NCBI GenBank assembly: GCA_025355645.1
Contig: JANXZG010000028.1
Span: forward strand, 1-45,867
Direction of reading: 5' to 3'
From: Gammaproteobacteria bacterium
GTDB taxonomy: Bacteria > Pseudomonadota > Gammaproteobacteria > Steroidobacterales > Steroidobacteraceae
DNA: 45,867 nt
Part shown: positions 15,612-24,067 of the stretch, piece after piece
How the letters are laid out: each line of letters begins with the position of its first letter
Position numbering within the stretch: the first letter of the stretch is position 1
Translations under genes and position numbers: made by a program
Notes under the pieces: generated by a model
Database searches by the model: none
The model's input: the letters and a program-made list of their open reading frames with translations, nothing else
What the model was told of the DNA's origin: nothing

Positions 15612-16735
15612 AGTACGCTGGTCTCAATGATGTCGACGCCACGCTGGCGATCGATCAGGTAACAAATGCCACGATCGTCGATTGTGACGTCGTTCGATGA
15701 GGATATCGTGAACCCGGCCGGCGGATCCGGCTCGTAGAACGCGATCTCTTTTGGCGCGAACGGGTCGGCGATGTCGAGGATGCGCAGGCCCTTCGCGAAC
15801 CACGCGAACGGGATGATCGTGCCGCGGAAGCGCTCGGACGGCTGGTGGCAGCCCATGAAAGGTGGCTGCGGCGCGCCGTCCGGGTCTACTCCGTCGACCT
15901 GGAAGGTCGAGATCGGCACCGGGCTGCGCTCGCTGGTGATGTCGTAGATCCACGTGAACGCCGGCGCGCATGGCCACAGCTTCGCAACATCCTCGTCGGC
16001 AACGACCATTACGCGCCGCCCCTTCAGCGCCTGCGGGATCGGCAGGCAGGTGTGCGTCGGGTGCGGGAAGGACGGCGAGGTGTTGCCGGCGGCGACGAGC
16101 TTCGGCTTGGTCATGTCGGCGATATCGAGGATGAAGAAGCCATGGTGCCAGTCGCTGACGTACAGCCGCTCGCCCATGCGCAGAGGATGGTGGCAGCGCG
16201 GCGCCGGCCCGTCGGCCCACGGATTAGCCTCGCCATTGGCGCTCCACTGACCCGGGATCCACCAACGGCAGACTTCCTCGGGGCGCTTCGGATCCTTGAG
16301 GTCGAGGATCATCATGATGTTGCCGACGTACCCGTCGACGGTCGGCGAGATATACGCGTAACGGCCGTCGAAATCGTAGCGGTGCACGCCCTTGCCCGCG
16401 GTGCGCCACTTCGTCAGCAACTGTGGCCGGCTAGGGTCCGACACGTCGTAAATACCGAGGCCGCCACCGAAGTTCATGTCGGCATCGGCCTTCTGGCGCT
16501 CGTGATTGACGATCATCAGGCCGTTGGCGACGCGCACTTTGTGCGAGTGCCAACCCGGGGCCATCTCAACGCGGGCTATTACTTTTGGGTTCGAAGGATC
16601 CGCGACGTCGACAACCGTCGTGCCGGTCGAGTCGCGCATATGCCCGATGTAGAGCGTTGTGCCGTCCACCCAGACCTGGCCGCCACCCTGACAGTCGAGG
16701 TGCGACAGGAGCCGGGTGTTCTTCGCGCGCGCCAT
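15608..16735 (-). CDS. LVIVD-type beta-propeller protein of unknown function
   Basis: A 375-residue protein with repeated units of the form VVDVADPSNPKVIARV, IYDVSDPSRPQLLTKW, ILDLKDPKRPEEVCRW, ILDIADMTKPKLVAAG, IYDITSERSPVPIST and ILDIADPFAPKEIAFY, six or seven in all. These are LVIVD repeats, which fold as a beta-propeller. No signal peptide is visible, so it should be cytoplasmic. The repeats are rich in conserved His (GWHSHKV, VHRYDF, APRCHHPL, SDWHHGFF, HPTHTC), which could bind a metal as in selenium-binding-protein-like propellers. It lies 21 bases after the bicupin gene and overlaps ridA, so it is firmly part of the B6 operon. No enzymatic activity can be assigned; a lactonase- or oxidase-like role, or help to the dioxygenase, are possibilities. 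Confidence 0.75.
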   Translation of the reverse strand: MARAKNTRLLSHLDCQGGGQVWVDGTTLYIGHMRDSTGTTVVDVADPSNPKVIARVEMAPGWHSHKVRVANGLMIVNHERQKADADMNFGGGLGIYDVSDPSRPQLLTKWRTAGKGVHRYDFDGRYAYISPTVDGYVGNIMMILDLKDPKRPEEVCRWWIPGQWSANGEANPWADGPAPRCHHPLRMGERLYVSDWHHGFFILDIADMTKPKLVAAGNTSPSFPHPTHTCLPIPQALKGRRVMVVADEDVAKLWPCAPAFTWIYDITSERSPVPISTFQVDGVDPDGAPQPPFMGCHQPSERFRGTIIPFAWFAKGLRILDIADPFAPKEIAFYEPDPPAGFTISSSNDVTIDDRGICYLIDRQRGVDIIETSVL

Positions 16736-16756
16736 GGGCTCTTGGCTTCCGCCGCC

Positions 16757-17908
16757 TCAGGAAAGGCGAACGATGTCGCCGTTCGCGTTCTTGCCAAATT
16801 TCTGGAAGAACGCGAGTGCCTTCAGCGTCGGCTCGTCGCTGGCGACGAACAGGATCGCGGGTTCGCTGTCGGAACGGTTGTGGTGCTCGTACCAGTGAGT
16901 GCCCGGGATCGCGAACGTGTCAAACGGCTCCCAGTCGAAGCGCTGGTCGCCGACGACGCTCGTGCCCCGACCCTCAAACGGAATCACGGTGATGTTCGAA
17001 GTCTGACGTACCGGCAGCGTCTTCTCGCCAGGGCGCAGCATCATCATGAAGAACGTCAGCGTCCGGTACACCGGGCCACCGGTCGTCGGGTCAACGTACT
17101 CGACCATCAGCGCCTCATGTGGGCTGCCGTCCCAATCGCGGAATTTCTCCAGCATCTCGCGCATCATCGCGTAGCGGTAGACGTACATCGGCGATGCGGC
17201 ACCCGCGCCGCGCTGGTGCGAGACGAAGCGGGGCAGGAAGCCGCCGCGGCTGTAAACCCGCGCGGAATAGTCCGGTGCAAACCGCTCGGTCTGCCTGGCG
17301 CGACTTATGCGCCGGCCCTCCTCTTCCTCGGTGTAGTTGTGCTCGAACGCGATCGAGTTCAGCGTCTCCGCGAGCGGCAGGTCGAGGACGCTGACGTTGA
17401 TCGCAGGTTCGTTGCCCTGATTGCCGTGGTTGTGCCAGGTGTCGTGCGGCGTCAACACCAGATCACCGGGGCCGAACACGACGCTCTCGCCCTCGACGCC
17501 CGTGAAATTCTGCGTGCCGGTCAGTCCCAGGCGGATCGCATTTGGCGTGTGCCGGTGCGGCGGCATGATCTCGACCGGGTCGTTGAGGCGGTACGCGATG
17601 TACTGCGTCGTCGTCGTCGCGCGCTGCGGCGCGAGTCCTGGGTTGACGAGGACCAGCGAGCGACGCTCGCTGGTCTCGGTGCGGATCAGTGCGGCCGAGC
17701 GGTACAGGAGCGGCTCGACCTGGGCCTTGTACTTCCACAGGAACGGCACCGCCTTGCGGCCCTGCTGCACCTGCCGGTCCTCGTCGTTTGTGACTTTGCG
17801 GTCGATGGCCCAATAGGGCGCCATGTTGTTCGCATATACATCGCGATGCAGCGCGTCGAGGTTCGCATCCACGTCGGGGGATTGCGCCTGATGTTTTTCG
17901 ACCTGCAT
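16757..17908 (-). CDS. Gentisate/salicylate 1,2-dioxygenase-like bicupin, candidate pyridine-ring dioxygenase
   Basis: A 383-residue two-domain cupin of the gentisate 1,2-dioxygenase family. The N-terminal cupin keeps the Fe(II) triad in MPPHRHTPNAIR (His118, His120) and TPHDTWHNHG (His159). The C-terminal cupin is degenerate, with RQTSN where a metal site would be and PGTHWYEHHN at the end, as is usual. Relatives cleave rings between a hydroxylated carbon and an adjacent carboxylated one (gentisate, salicylate, 1-hydroxy-2-naphthoate, 5-nitrosalicylate). The pyridine diacid made by the neighbouring B6 enzymes has exactly this 3-hydroxy-4-carboxy arrangement. The gene is first in the 11-gene operon, and its start lies only 14 bases from the operator palindrome. 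The substrate assignment is an inference; the family assignment is firm. Confidence 0.82.
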   Translation of the reverse strand: MQVEKHQAQSPDVDANLDALHRDVYANNMAPYWAIDRKVTNDEDRQVQQGRKAVPFLWKYKAQVEPLLYRSAALIRTETSERRSLVLVNPGLAPQRATTTTQYIAYRLNDPVEIMPPHRHTPNAIRLGLTGTQNFTGVEGESVVFGPGDLVLTPHDTWHNHGNQGNEPAINVSVLDLPLAETLNSIAFEHNYTEEEEGRRISRARQTERFAPDYSARVYSRGGFLPRFVSHQRGAGAASPMYVYRYAMMREMLEKFRDWDGSPHEALMVEYVDPTTGGPVYRTLTFFMMMLRPGEKTLPVRQTSNITVIPFEGRGTSVVGDQRFDWEPFDTFAIPGTHWYEHHNRSDSEPAILFVASDEPTLKALAFFQKFGKNANGDIVRLS

Positions 17909-17921
17909 AGCTACCTCATTC

Positions 17922-17944
17922 GAACCAATGTGGCGAATTGGTTC
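17922..17944. promoter_or_regulatory. Putative GntR operator in the bicupin-gntR divergent region
   Basis: GAACCAAT (17922-17929) and ATTGGTTC (17937-17944) form a perfect 8-base inverted repeat with a 7-base spacer, i.e. GAACCA-N11-TGGTTC. It lies 14 bases before the bicupin start and 126 bases before the GntR start, so the regulator probably controls both the operon and itself. Further imperfect half-sites (ATTGGTGCC, CTGGTTCG) follow at about 17999-18018. Confidence 0.65.
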
Positions 17945-18069
17945 CGTGATGGTGCAGTCTGCACGGAACGGACGTGCTCGTCAATCGCGGGACGGGCGTA
18001 TTGGTGCCCTCTGGTTCGCGCCGCCTATGGTATCGTAAGCGGCAGCATAGGCACGCGGACAAACCACGA

Positions 18070-18813
18070 ATGGACCGAAGCGATCAGGCTCTGACAAAGG
18101 TTCGGGAGTTCATCGAGCGTCGCGATTTTGCCGCTGACGGGCGCATGCCGCCTGAGCGCACGCTCGCGACCCAGCTGCATGTCGGGCGCCGCTCGCTGCG
18201 CCGCGCCCTCGAGGTGCTCGAGCAGGAAGGCCGCATCCAGCGCCAGCAGGGGCGCGGGACTTTTGTGTATGCGGCGCCGGCCATTGGTACGGCTGCGACG
18301 ATTCCTGCGGCACGCGGGACATCGTCCAGCGCGCGCCCTGCGGCGGGGTTGGACGCGATCCTCGATTACTCGAACCCGCTCGAGGTCATTGAGGTGCGCC
18401 TCGCGACAGAACCCGCGATGGCACGCCTCGCGGCGCTGCGCGCTTCGACCGCGGAAATCGGGCGGCTGCAGACGTTGGCGGCGAAGACCCGTGCGGCAAC
18501 TGACACCGCAGGCTACGAGCACGCCGATGCGCTCTTTCACCGCACAATCGCCGAAGCGGCGCGTAACGCGCTGTTCCTCGCGTTCTTCGATACGATGAGC
18601 GCACAGCAGCGCGATGCGGGCTGGCGCCGCCTCGGCGAACACGCCCATTGCTTCAAGCGCCAGGCCGTATACGCCGGCTTCCACGAGTCGATCGCCGCCG
18701 CGATTGCCGCGCGCAATGGCCAGGAAGCCTACGCGCAGATGTTGCGCCACCTCGGCGACGTGCAGCAATACATCTACGAACAGGCGTTCCCGCGATCGGA
18801 AACCGCGCAGTAG
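18070..18813 (+). CDS. GntR/FadR-family transcriptional regulator (FCD domain)
   Basis: A 247-residue regulator. Residues 1-70 form the winged helix typical of GntR proteins ([52 protein letters not shown]). After a linker rich in Ala and Ser comes the helical FCD domain ([62 protein letters not shown]) whose Asp/His residues usually bind a metal and a small acid ligand. ATG 18070 is preferred over an upstream in-frame start because it begins the conserved domain. It is divergent from the 11-gene operon and precedes the two GMC flavoprotein genes. Palindromes nearby suggest it is the local repressor of the B6 regulon, with a pathway intermediate as likely inducer (inference). Confidence 0.87.
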   Translation: MDRSDQALTKVREFIERRDFAADGRMPPERTLATQLHVGRRSLRRALEVLEQEGRIQRQQGRGTFVYAAPAIGTAATIPAARGTSSSARPAAGLDAILDYSNPLEVIEVRLATEPAMARLAALRASTAEIGRLQTLAAKTRAATDTAGYEHADALFHRTIAEAARNALFLAFFDTMSAQQRDAGWRRLGEHAHCFKRQAVYAGFHESIAAAIAARNGQEAYAQMLRHLGDVQQYIYEQAFPRSETAQ

Positions 18814-18839
18814 CCCTCCCTAAACGTACGCGCAGAACC

Positions 18840-20483
18840 TTGGCAAGGAATGGTGAGTTCGATTACGTCATCGTCGGGGCCGGCTCCGCCGGCTGCGTGC
18901 TGGCGAACCGCCTGAGCGCCGGTGGCGAGGCGAGCGTGCTGCTCCTCGAGGCCGGCGGCTGGGACCGCGATCCATGGATCCACATCCCGCTCGGCTGGGG
19001 CAAGATCTTGCAGAAGCGCCTGCACGACTGGGGCTACTTCTGCGAGCCGGAGGAATCGGTCGGCGGGCGTGCAGTTGAGTGCGCGCGCGCCAAGGTCATC
19101 GGCGGCTGCTCCTCAACGAACGCAATGGCCTATGTGCGCGGTCACCGCAGCGATTTCGACCGCTGGGCCGGCGCATGCGGCGATGCGGGCTGGTCGTACG
19201 CGTCCGTGCTGCCGTATTTCCGCCGTGCTGAAGCCTGGGAGGGCGGCGCGAACGCGTGGCGCGGTGGAGACGGGCCGCTCAGCGTGCAGTTCTGCCACTA
19301 TCGCGATCCGCTGAGCGGCGCGTATGCCGAGGCCGGCCGCAGGGCGGGCTTCGGCTGGACCGACGACTATAATGGCGCAGGACAGGAAGGCTTCGCGCAG
19401 CTGCAGGTAACGATCGGTAACGGCAGGCGCAGCAGCACCGCGACCGCTTACCTGCGCCCGGCGCTCGCGCGGCCGAACCTAACTGTGGCGGTGCATGCGC
19501 TCGCCACGCAAATCCTGTTCGACCGCAAGCGCGCAATCGGCATCGAATACCGCCAGGACGGCCAGCTGCACAGCGTTCGAGCGCGCCGCGAGGTCCTGTT
19601 GTGCGGCGGCGTGATCAATTCGCCGCAGCTTCTGATGCTTTCGGGCATCGGCGATGCCGCCCATCTGGCCATGCACGACATCCCGGTGCGCGTCGCGCTG
19701 CGCGGCGTCGGCCGCAACCTTCATGACCACGCCTCGGTCATCCTCATGTACCAGCGCCGCGAGCCAGGGCCGTTCCACCGGATGATGCGAGCGGATCGCA
19801 TTGGGCGGGAACTCGCGAAGGCGTGGCTGTTCGGCAAAGGCTTCGCCACCGACATCCCTGGCGGCATCGTCGCGTTCCTGAAGAGCGACGCAGCGACCGC
19901 GGCACCGGATATTCAGCTGATCCTGACCACCGCGCCGCTCGGTGCATGGCCGTACTTCAAGCCGTTCAAGGCGCCGTTCAACGACGGGTTCGCCTGCCGA
20001 GTGGTGATGCTGCGTCCCGAGAGCCGCGGTGAAGTCGCGTTGAAATCAGCGGACCCCGCGGCGCACCCGCGCATCCTGCAGCGCTTCCTGTCGACCGATG
20101 CGGACTGGCGCCGGGTCCGCGCCGGCGTGCGCATCGCGCGCGAGGTCGCCTCACAGCCCTCGATGCAGCCGTTCATCGCCAGCGAGACCTTGCCGGGATC
20201 GGCCAGGGCAACAGACGCCGAGGTCGATGCGTGGATCCGAAGTACGGCCATCACCGTGCACCACCCGGCCGGCACATGCCGGATCGGCCGCGATGCAGAC
20301 GCCGAGGCGGTCGTGGATGGCTCGTTGCGGGTGCGTGGCGTCGAGGCGCTGCGCATAGTCGATGCTTCCGTGATGCCGGAGCTTCCCGGCGGCAACATCA
20401 ATGCTGCGGTCATCATGATCGCCGAGCGCGCCGCGGATCTCATTGCCGGCCGCACGCCCCCCCCATCTACGACGCCGGGCTGA
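18840..20483 (+). CDS. GMC flavoprotein, probable 4-pyridoxic acid dehydrogenase
   Basis: A 547-residue GMC-family FAD oxidoreductase. FAD-binding motif [18 protein letters not shown] at the N-terminus, the GMC signature [21 protein letters not shown], a second signature [16 protein letters not shown], and the catalytic region [12 protein letters not shown] with the closing ..[16 protein letters not shown]. No ATG suits; TTG at 18840 gives the family-typical N-terminus right before the FAD motif, but its ribosome-binding site is poor. It follows the GntR gene by 26 bases. In the M. loti pathway two GMC enzymes act, pyridoxine 4-oxidase and 4-pyridoxic acid dehydrogenase; as the neighbour fits the former well, this one is assigned the latter, which yields the 5-formyl compound used by the dehydrogenase at 13672-14586. 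The substrate is inferred from context. Confidence 0.75.
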   Translation: MARNGEFDYVIVGAGSAGCVLANRLSAGGEASVLLLEAGGWDRDPWIHIPLGWGKILQKRLHDWGYFCEPEESVGGRAVECARAKVIGGCSSTNAMAYVRGHRSDFDRWAGACGDAGWSYASVLPYFRRAEAWEGGANAWRGGDGPLSVQFCHYRDPLSGAYAEAGRRAGFGWTDDYNGAGQEGFAQLQVTIGNGRRSSTATAYLRPALARPNLTVAVHALATQILFDRKRAIGIEYRQDGQLHSVRARREVLLCGGVINSPQLLMLSGIGDAAHLAMHDIPVRVALRGVGRNLHDHASVILMYQRREPGPFHRMMRADRIGRELAKAWLFGKGFATDIPGGIVAFLKSDAATAAPDIQLILTTAPLGAWPYFKPFKAPFNDGFACRVVMLRPESRGEVALKSADPAAHPRILQRFLSTDADWRRVRAGVRIAREVASQPSMQPFIASETLPGSARATDAEVDAWIRSTAITVHHPAGTCRIGRDADAEAVVDGSLRVRGVEALRIVDASVMPELPGGNINAAVIMIAERAADLIAGRTPPPSTTPG

Positions 20484-20485
20484 CG

Positions 20486-20544
20486 ATTGGTTCCACCGCA
20501 TCGCGTGGGCATACCAAGCGTGGAACCATGTGTGAAAGTGGTTC
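20486..20544. promoter_or_regulatory. Putative GntR operator upstream of pyridoxine 4-oxidase
   Basis: ATTGGTTCCAC (20486-20496) is mirrored by GTGGAACCAT (20520-20529), and GAACCA (20523-20528) is followed by TGGTTC (20539-20544) with a 10-base spacer, one base shorter than at the other two sites. The cluster ends 13 bases before the preferred oxidase start, which suggests that the oxidase has its own regulated promoter within or after the preceding gene. Confidence 0.5.
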
Positions 20545-20557
20545 AAAATGGTACGCA

Positions 20558-22102
20558 ATGCAGACAACGTTTGACGTATTGGTAGTTGGGGCTGGCTCGG
20601 CCGGCTGCGTACTGGCTGCGCGGCTCAGCGAGGATCCCGGCTTGGGCGTTGGTCTTATTGAGGCGGGTGGCTGGCCGGTGGATCCGCAAATCGCGATTCC
20701 ACAGGCGTGGCCTGCGCTCGGTGGCGGGGATTACGACTGGGGCTACCGGACGGTGCCACAGTTGCACACGGCAGGCCGCAGCCACGAGTGGCCCCGCGGT
20801 CGTCTGATCGGCGGTTCGAGCTGCATCAATGCGATGGCCCATATGCGTGGACATCCGCGCGATTTCGACGCCTGGGCCCTGGCGAGTGGCTCGGAGCGCT
20901 GGAGCTACCAGGGACTGCTGCCGGCGTTCCGGCGCATCGAACGCTTCTCGGGCGGCGCGAGCGACCAGCACGGCGCCGACGGCCCGCTGACCGTGGTGCT
21001 GCCGGATGCCGAGATCTCGCCGGTCGTGCGGTGTTACTGGGATGCGGCGAGGTCGATCGGTATCCCCTGGCTTGGCGACCACAACGCCGGCCGCATGGCA
21101 GGCCTCGCGCCAAACTCGCTCACCATCCGCGACGGGCGACGCGTCACCGTCGCCAACGCCTGGCTCGACCCGGTAATCGGTTCGCGCAGCAACTTGACGG
21201 TCATCACCGGCGCGCCCGTCGAGCGGCTGGCGCTGTCAAACGGGCGCGTTACCGGTGTGGCTGCCACGATCGATGGCAAGCCGACCGCCCTGGTTGCGCA
21301 GACGACGATCCTGGCCGCCGGTGCGATCGGAACACCGCTGCTCTTGATGCGCTCCGGCGTAGGCCGGGCCGAAGACCTCGAGCGCGCCGGAATCAAATGC
21401 CAGCTGAAGCTCGCGGGCGTCGGCCAGAACCTGCATGATCATCTATTGACGGCCGGCAACGTGTATCGCTCGATGAGGCCAGTGCCGCCGTCCCGCCTGC
21501 AACACTCCGAGTCGTTGACGTACCTGGATTCGTCCGACCTGACGAACCTCGATGCATGGCCCGACATCGTCGTCGGCTGCGTAGTTGCTCCGTCCGTGAC
21601 TGACCAGTTCGAGCGTCCCATTCCTGGAACCGCCTATACGCTGCTGTCAGGCTTGACGCACCCGACCAGCCGCGGGAGCCTCACCGTGACCGGACCTTCG
21701 CTGCGCGATGCGCCGCGCATCGATCCTGCGTACCTGTCAACCGCACATGACCGGCAGCTGACGCTCGCTGCACTGCAGCTCGCGCGCAGGATCGGCGCGC
21801 AGCCGGCGCTCGCCGAGTGGCGGGCCGCGGAAATTCTGCCCGGACCAAACTGCACCGACGACGTGGCACTGGGTGCATTTCTGCAGCGTGCGGTCTGGAC
21901 GCACCATCACCCGGTCGGCACCTGCAGAATGGGTCGTGACGAGGGAGCGGTCGTCGATGCCAGACTGAAAGTGCGTGGCATCGATAACCTGTACGCAGTC
22001 GATGCCTCAGTGATCCCGGCGATCACGACCGGGCCCGTGCATGCCGCCATACTCGCGCTCGCTGAAGCGTTCGCGGCAGACTTGATTGCGCCGCTGCTTT
22101 GA
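20558..22102 (+). CDS. pno: Pyridoxine 4-oxidase (GMC flavoprotein)
   Basis: A 514-residue GMC FAD oxidase. Motifs: [103 protein letters not shown], and the catalytic THHHPVGTCRMG with VDASVIPAITTGPVHAA. These match, from memory, the structurally known M. loti pyridoxine 4-oxidase (EC 1.1.3.12), which oxidises pyridoxine to pyridoxal with release of hydrogen peroxide. ATG 20558 gives the same N-terminus as that enzyme; an in-frame ATG at 20528 would add ten residues and overlap the operator. It is the last plus-strand gene of the B6 cluster. Another alcohol oxidase of the GMC family is the only realistic alternative. Confidence 0.87.
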   Translation: MQTTFDVLVVGAGSAGCVLAARLSEDPGLGVGLIEAGGWPVDPQIAIPQAWPALGGGDYDWGYRTVPQLHTAGRSHEWPRGRLIGGSSCINAMAHMRGHPRDFDAWALASGSERWSYQGLLPAFRRIERFSGGASDQHGADGPLTVVLPDAEISPVVRCYWDAARSIGIPWLGDHNAGRMAGLAPNSLTIRDGRRVTVANAWLDPVIGSRSNLTVITGAPVERLALSNGRVTGVAATIDGKPTALVAQTTILAAGAIGTPLLLMRSGVGRAEDLERAGIKCQLKLAGVGQNLHDHLLTAGNVYRSMRPVPPSRLQHSESLTYLDSSDLTNLDAWPDIVVGCVVAPSVTDQFERPIPGTAYTLLSGLTHPTSRGSLTVTGPSLRDAPRIDPAYLSTAHDRQLTLAALQLARRIGAQPALAEWRAAEILPGPNCTDDVALGAFLQRAVWTHHHPVGTCRMGRDEGAVVDARLKVRGIDNLYAVDASVIPAITTGPVHAAILALAEAFAADLIAPLL

Positions 22103-22288
22103 CTAACCATATTGTAAAGTGCATTCGGTCCAAACTGGTGCCCTTCACCTAATACCGCGACACGGGAGTCGAAGGTTTTTTGGCCATGTACACGGGATGG
22201 GGCAAATAATCGAATGTCGTTCCACTCAACAAGTACCGTTTCGAGAATGGTGGTGGGATTTACTCAAATTTTCACTCTTCGACTAGGC
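22103..22288. other. Intergenic stretch without a recognised gene
   Basis: Between the pyridoxine oxidase gene and the tRNA-like repeat. No convincing reading frame, hairpin terminator or RNA gene is visible; only short AT-richer patches (for example around 22255-22280). Confidence 0.5.
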
Positions 22289-22319
22289 GGTCGGCGGTTC
22301 GAATCCGTCCGGGCGCGCA
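22289..22319 (+). repeat. tRNA 3'-end-like direct repeat, left copy (candidate att remnant)
   Basis: GGTCGGCGGTTCGAATCCGT followed by CCGGGCGCGCA. It contains a T-arm (stem GGCGG/CCGTC around TTCGAAT) and a 3' acceptor strand CGGGCGC, as in tRNAs starting GCGCCCG, commonly tRNA-Arg. No 5' half of a tRNA precedes it. A copy with one mismatch lies at 39864-39894. Both are followed 69-77 bases after their start by CCCGACCACCTGG and a TTTTGGT..CACA stretch, so about 100 bases are related. This is what remains when an element integrates into a tRNA end. Confidence 0.6.
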
Positions 22320-22429
22320 CCTTATAAAATGACTTGTGGCGCCGTCAGTGCGTAGATCCCGACCACCTGGTTTTTGGTGCCACAACCTGCAAATAGCTGC
22401 ATAGCCCCCCGCTGACCGGGCGCTGTTGC

Positions 22430-22729
22430 AATTACACGGGGCAATCACCTCAGCTGACCGCGAGTTCCGTCGCAGGCGATGCTAATGCTTCGCTGGTCCA
22501 CTGTCCCGAAGTATCAATTGGGCTGGACGTTGCCGACCAGGTCACCGTCGCTAGAGCCCATGCAGACGCCAGCATTGGCGGACAAATAAGCGTCTATGGC
22601 TCGGCACCGCAGGTATACAGGGAGTGGAAGATGTCGAGCGTACTTCTGACTAGAGGTTGGAAGAGATGGTGCTACTTCGTCGCATTATTGGCTGTCACTT
22701 TAAGTGCAGTTGACTATATTGCCGTATAA
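22430..22729 (+). pseudogene. Fragment resembling a DUF2807/GIN-domain protein
   Basis: An open stretch without a usable start reads NYTGQSPQLTASSVAGDANA, then SLVHCPEVSIGLDVADQ and VTVARAHADASIGGQISVYG, followed by about 35 unrelated-looking residues to TAA at 22727. The alternation of short beta-strand-like units ending in ..ISVYGSAPQV recalls the GIN (DUF2807) beta-helix domain of cell-surface proteins. Neither an N-terminus nor a signal peptide is present, so it would be a decayed remnant next to the tRNA-like repeat. The family call is weak; the stretch may not be coding at all. Confidence 0.3.
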
Positions 22730-22859
22730 AAAGCGGCGCGATCTATTCCGCAGGCGAGGCGCTTCCACTTCAAGGTGCATTCCTCGTCCCTTCGGCCCCA
22801 GTTTGCCAGGTTGGTCCGATATTCAGATAGCACCACAACCCGCGGCGAGACTCGCAGTC

Positions 22860-23732
22860 CTACAATGTGCCGGCGGCCAAAGTGTCGCAGTCTGCAATCT
22901 GTCCCGACGCCACACCCCGTTTAAACCAAGCAACGCGCTGCGCGCTTGTGCCGTGCGTGAAGGATTCAGGCACCACGGTTCCGCGCGACCGCCGCTGCAG
23001 AGTGTCATCCCCAATTTGCGATGCCGCGCGAAGGGCGGACTCGATGTCTCCGGCTTCGAGACGCCACCCTTGATCTTTCTGCGAACGGGCAGCCCATACG
23101 CCAGCAAAACAGTCCGCCTGCAACTCGATGCGCACACTCAGGGCATTTGCTTGCGCCTCGGCGAGCTCATTACGTTTCGCATTCACCTTCCCCAAAATTC
23201 CTAAAAGATTCTGAACGTGATGTCCGACTTCGTGGCCGATCACATAAGCATGGGCAAATTGACCCGAGGCGCCGAGTTGCCGCGTCATCACATCGAAGAA
23301 ATTCAAATCCAAATACACAATGCGATCATCAGGGCAGTAGAAAGGGCCGGCTGCCGCCTCGCCCTGACCGCACGCCGTCGGGTAACTGTCGCGAAACAAC
23401 TTAAGCTTCGGCTGGGTGTAGGTTTGCCCACGCTCGTGGAACTCTGCCGACCAAACGGTTTCGGTGCTGCGCAGTACCTGAGAGACAAATTTCGCCTGCG
23501 CGTCACCCGGCGGCGGGCCTTGAGCACCCTGATCCGGCGTGGTCTGAGCGCTCGGCGGGCTGTTGCCACTAAGTAAACTCAGCACCTGCATAGGGCTGAA
23601 ACCAAAGAACCAGCCGCCAATGAGTGCAATGGCGAGGGTGCCAAGCCCTATTCCATGGATTGGCCTGAAGCCGCCGCTTGAGGCGCGCACGTCTTCGACA
23701 TTTCGGCTCTCGTCCTGATTATTCATATCCAT
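22860..23732 (-). CDS. Neutral zinc metallopeptidase, YpfJ family
   Basis: A 290-residue membrane-anchored metalloprotease of the YpfJ/putative neutral zinc metallopeptidase family. A short cytoplasmic N-terminus is followed by one membrane helix (about residues 28-45), a Pro/Gln-rich linker and the catalytic domain. The zinc motif is VIGHEVGHHVQ (HEVGH at 167-171); the conserved downstream segment ELQADCFAGVWA provides a further conserved acidic residue. CGQGEAAAGPFYCPDDRIVYLD is also typical. AGAGGG precedes the ATG. The physiological substrate in this family is not known. It stands alone inside the region bounded by tRNA-like repeats. Confidence 0.88.
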   Translation of the reverse strand: MDMNNQDESRNVEDVRASSGGFRPIHGIGLGTLAIALIGGWFFGFSPMQVLSLLSGNSPPSAQTTPDQGAQGPPPGDAQAKFVSQVLRSTETVWSAEFHERGQTYTQPKLKLFRDSYPTACGQGEAAAGPFYCPDDRIVYLDLNFFDVMTRQLGASGQFAHAYVIGHEVGHHVQNLLGILGKVNAKRNELAEAQANALSVRIELQADCFAGVWAARSQKDQGWRLEAGDIESALRAASQIGDDTLQRRSRGTVVPESFTHGTSAQRVAWFKRGVASGQIADCDTLAAGTL

Positions 23733-24067
23733 GTTTTGGCCCTCTGATTTTAAAAATCGGCGCGTTGGGGCGACGATTGTAATAGATGGTGCGACGCGTT
23801 TGAGCCGATTGACCCAGGCCGGTCAGGGCAGAGGGCGAAAAATGCCAGCCGATCAATCTGGGTGAAAGACTTATTAGGGCAAGCGCCGCAGGTGACCAAT
23901 TGTGTTTCGCGACCCGGTTGAGAACGACCAGAACTGCGAAAACGTCCATCGCCCTTAGACCGGCCAGCGGAGTCGCGATTCCGCGGCCGCCCTCTATATC
24001 CGATCGGTGCGCCGCGTTTGGCCCGCGCAGCTGCAAGCGAAATAAGGTGGAGGCCGGCCGAGATGGT
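23733..24067. other. Intergenic stretch (335 bases), no gene recognised
   Basis: Lies between two minus-strand genes. Open frames here are short and without family resemblance. It presumably holds the promoter of the metallopeptidase gene, but no clear -35/-10 pair stands out. Confidence 0.5.

Noticed and set aside
15845..18094. 749-codon plus-strand open frame across the propeller and bicupin genes
   Set aside because: Shadow of well-supported minus-strand genes; no recognisable domain and Arg/Val/Ala-rich composition.
22270..22330. A functional tRNA gene
   Set aside because: Only the T-arm and 3' acceptor strand are present; there is no D-arm, anticodon arm or matching 5' acceptor strand upstream.
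22704..23204. Plus-strand frame of 166 codons over the metallopeptidase gene
   Set aside because: Antisense to a clearly coding metallopeptidase; no family likeness.
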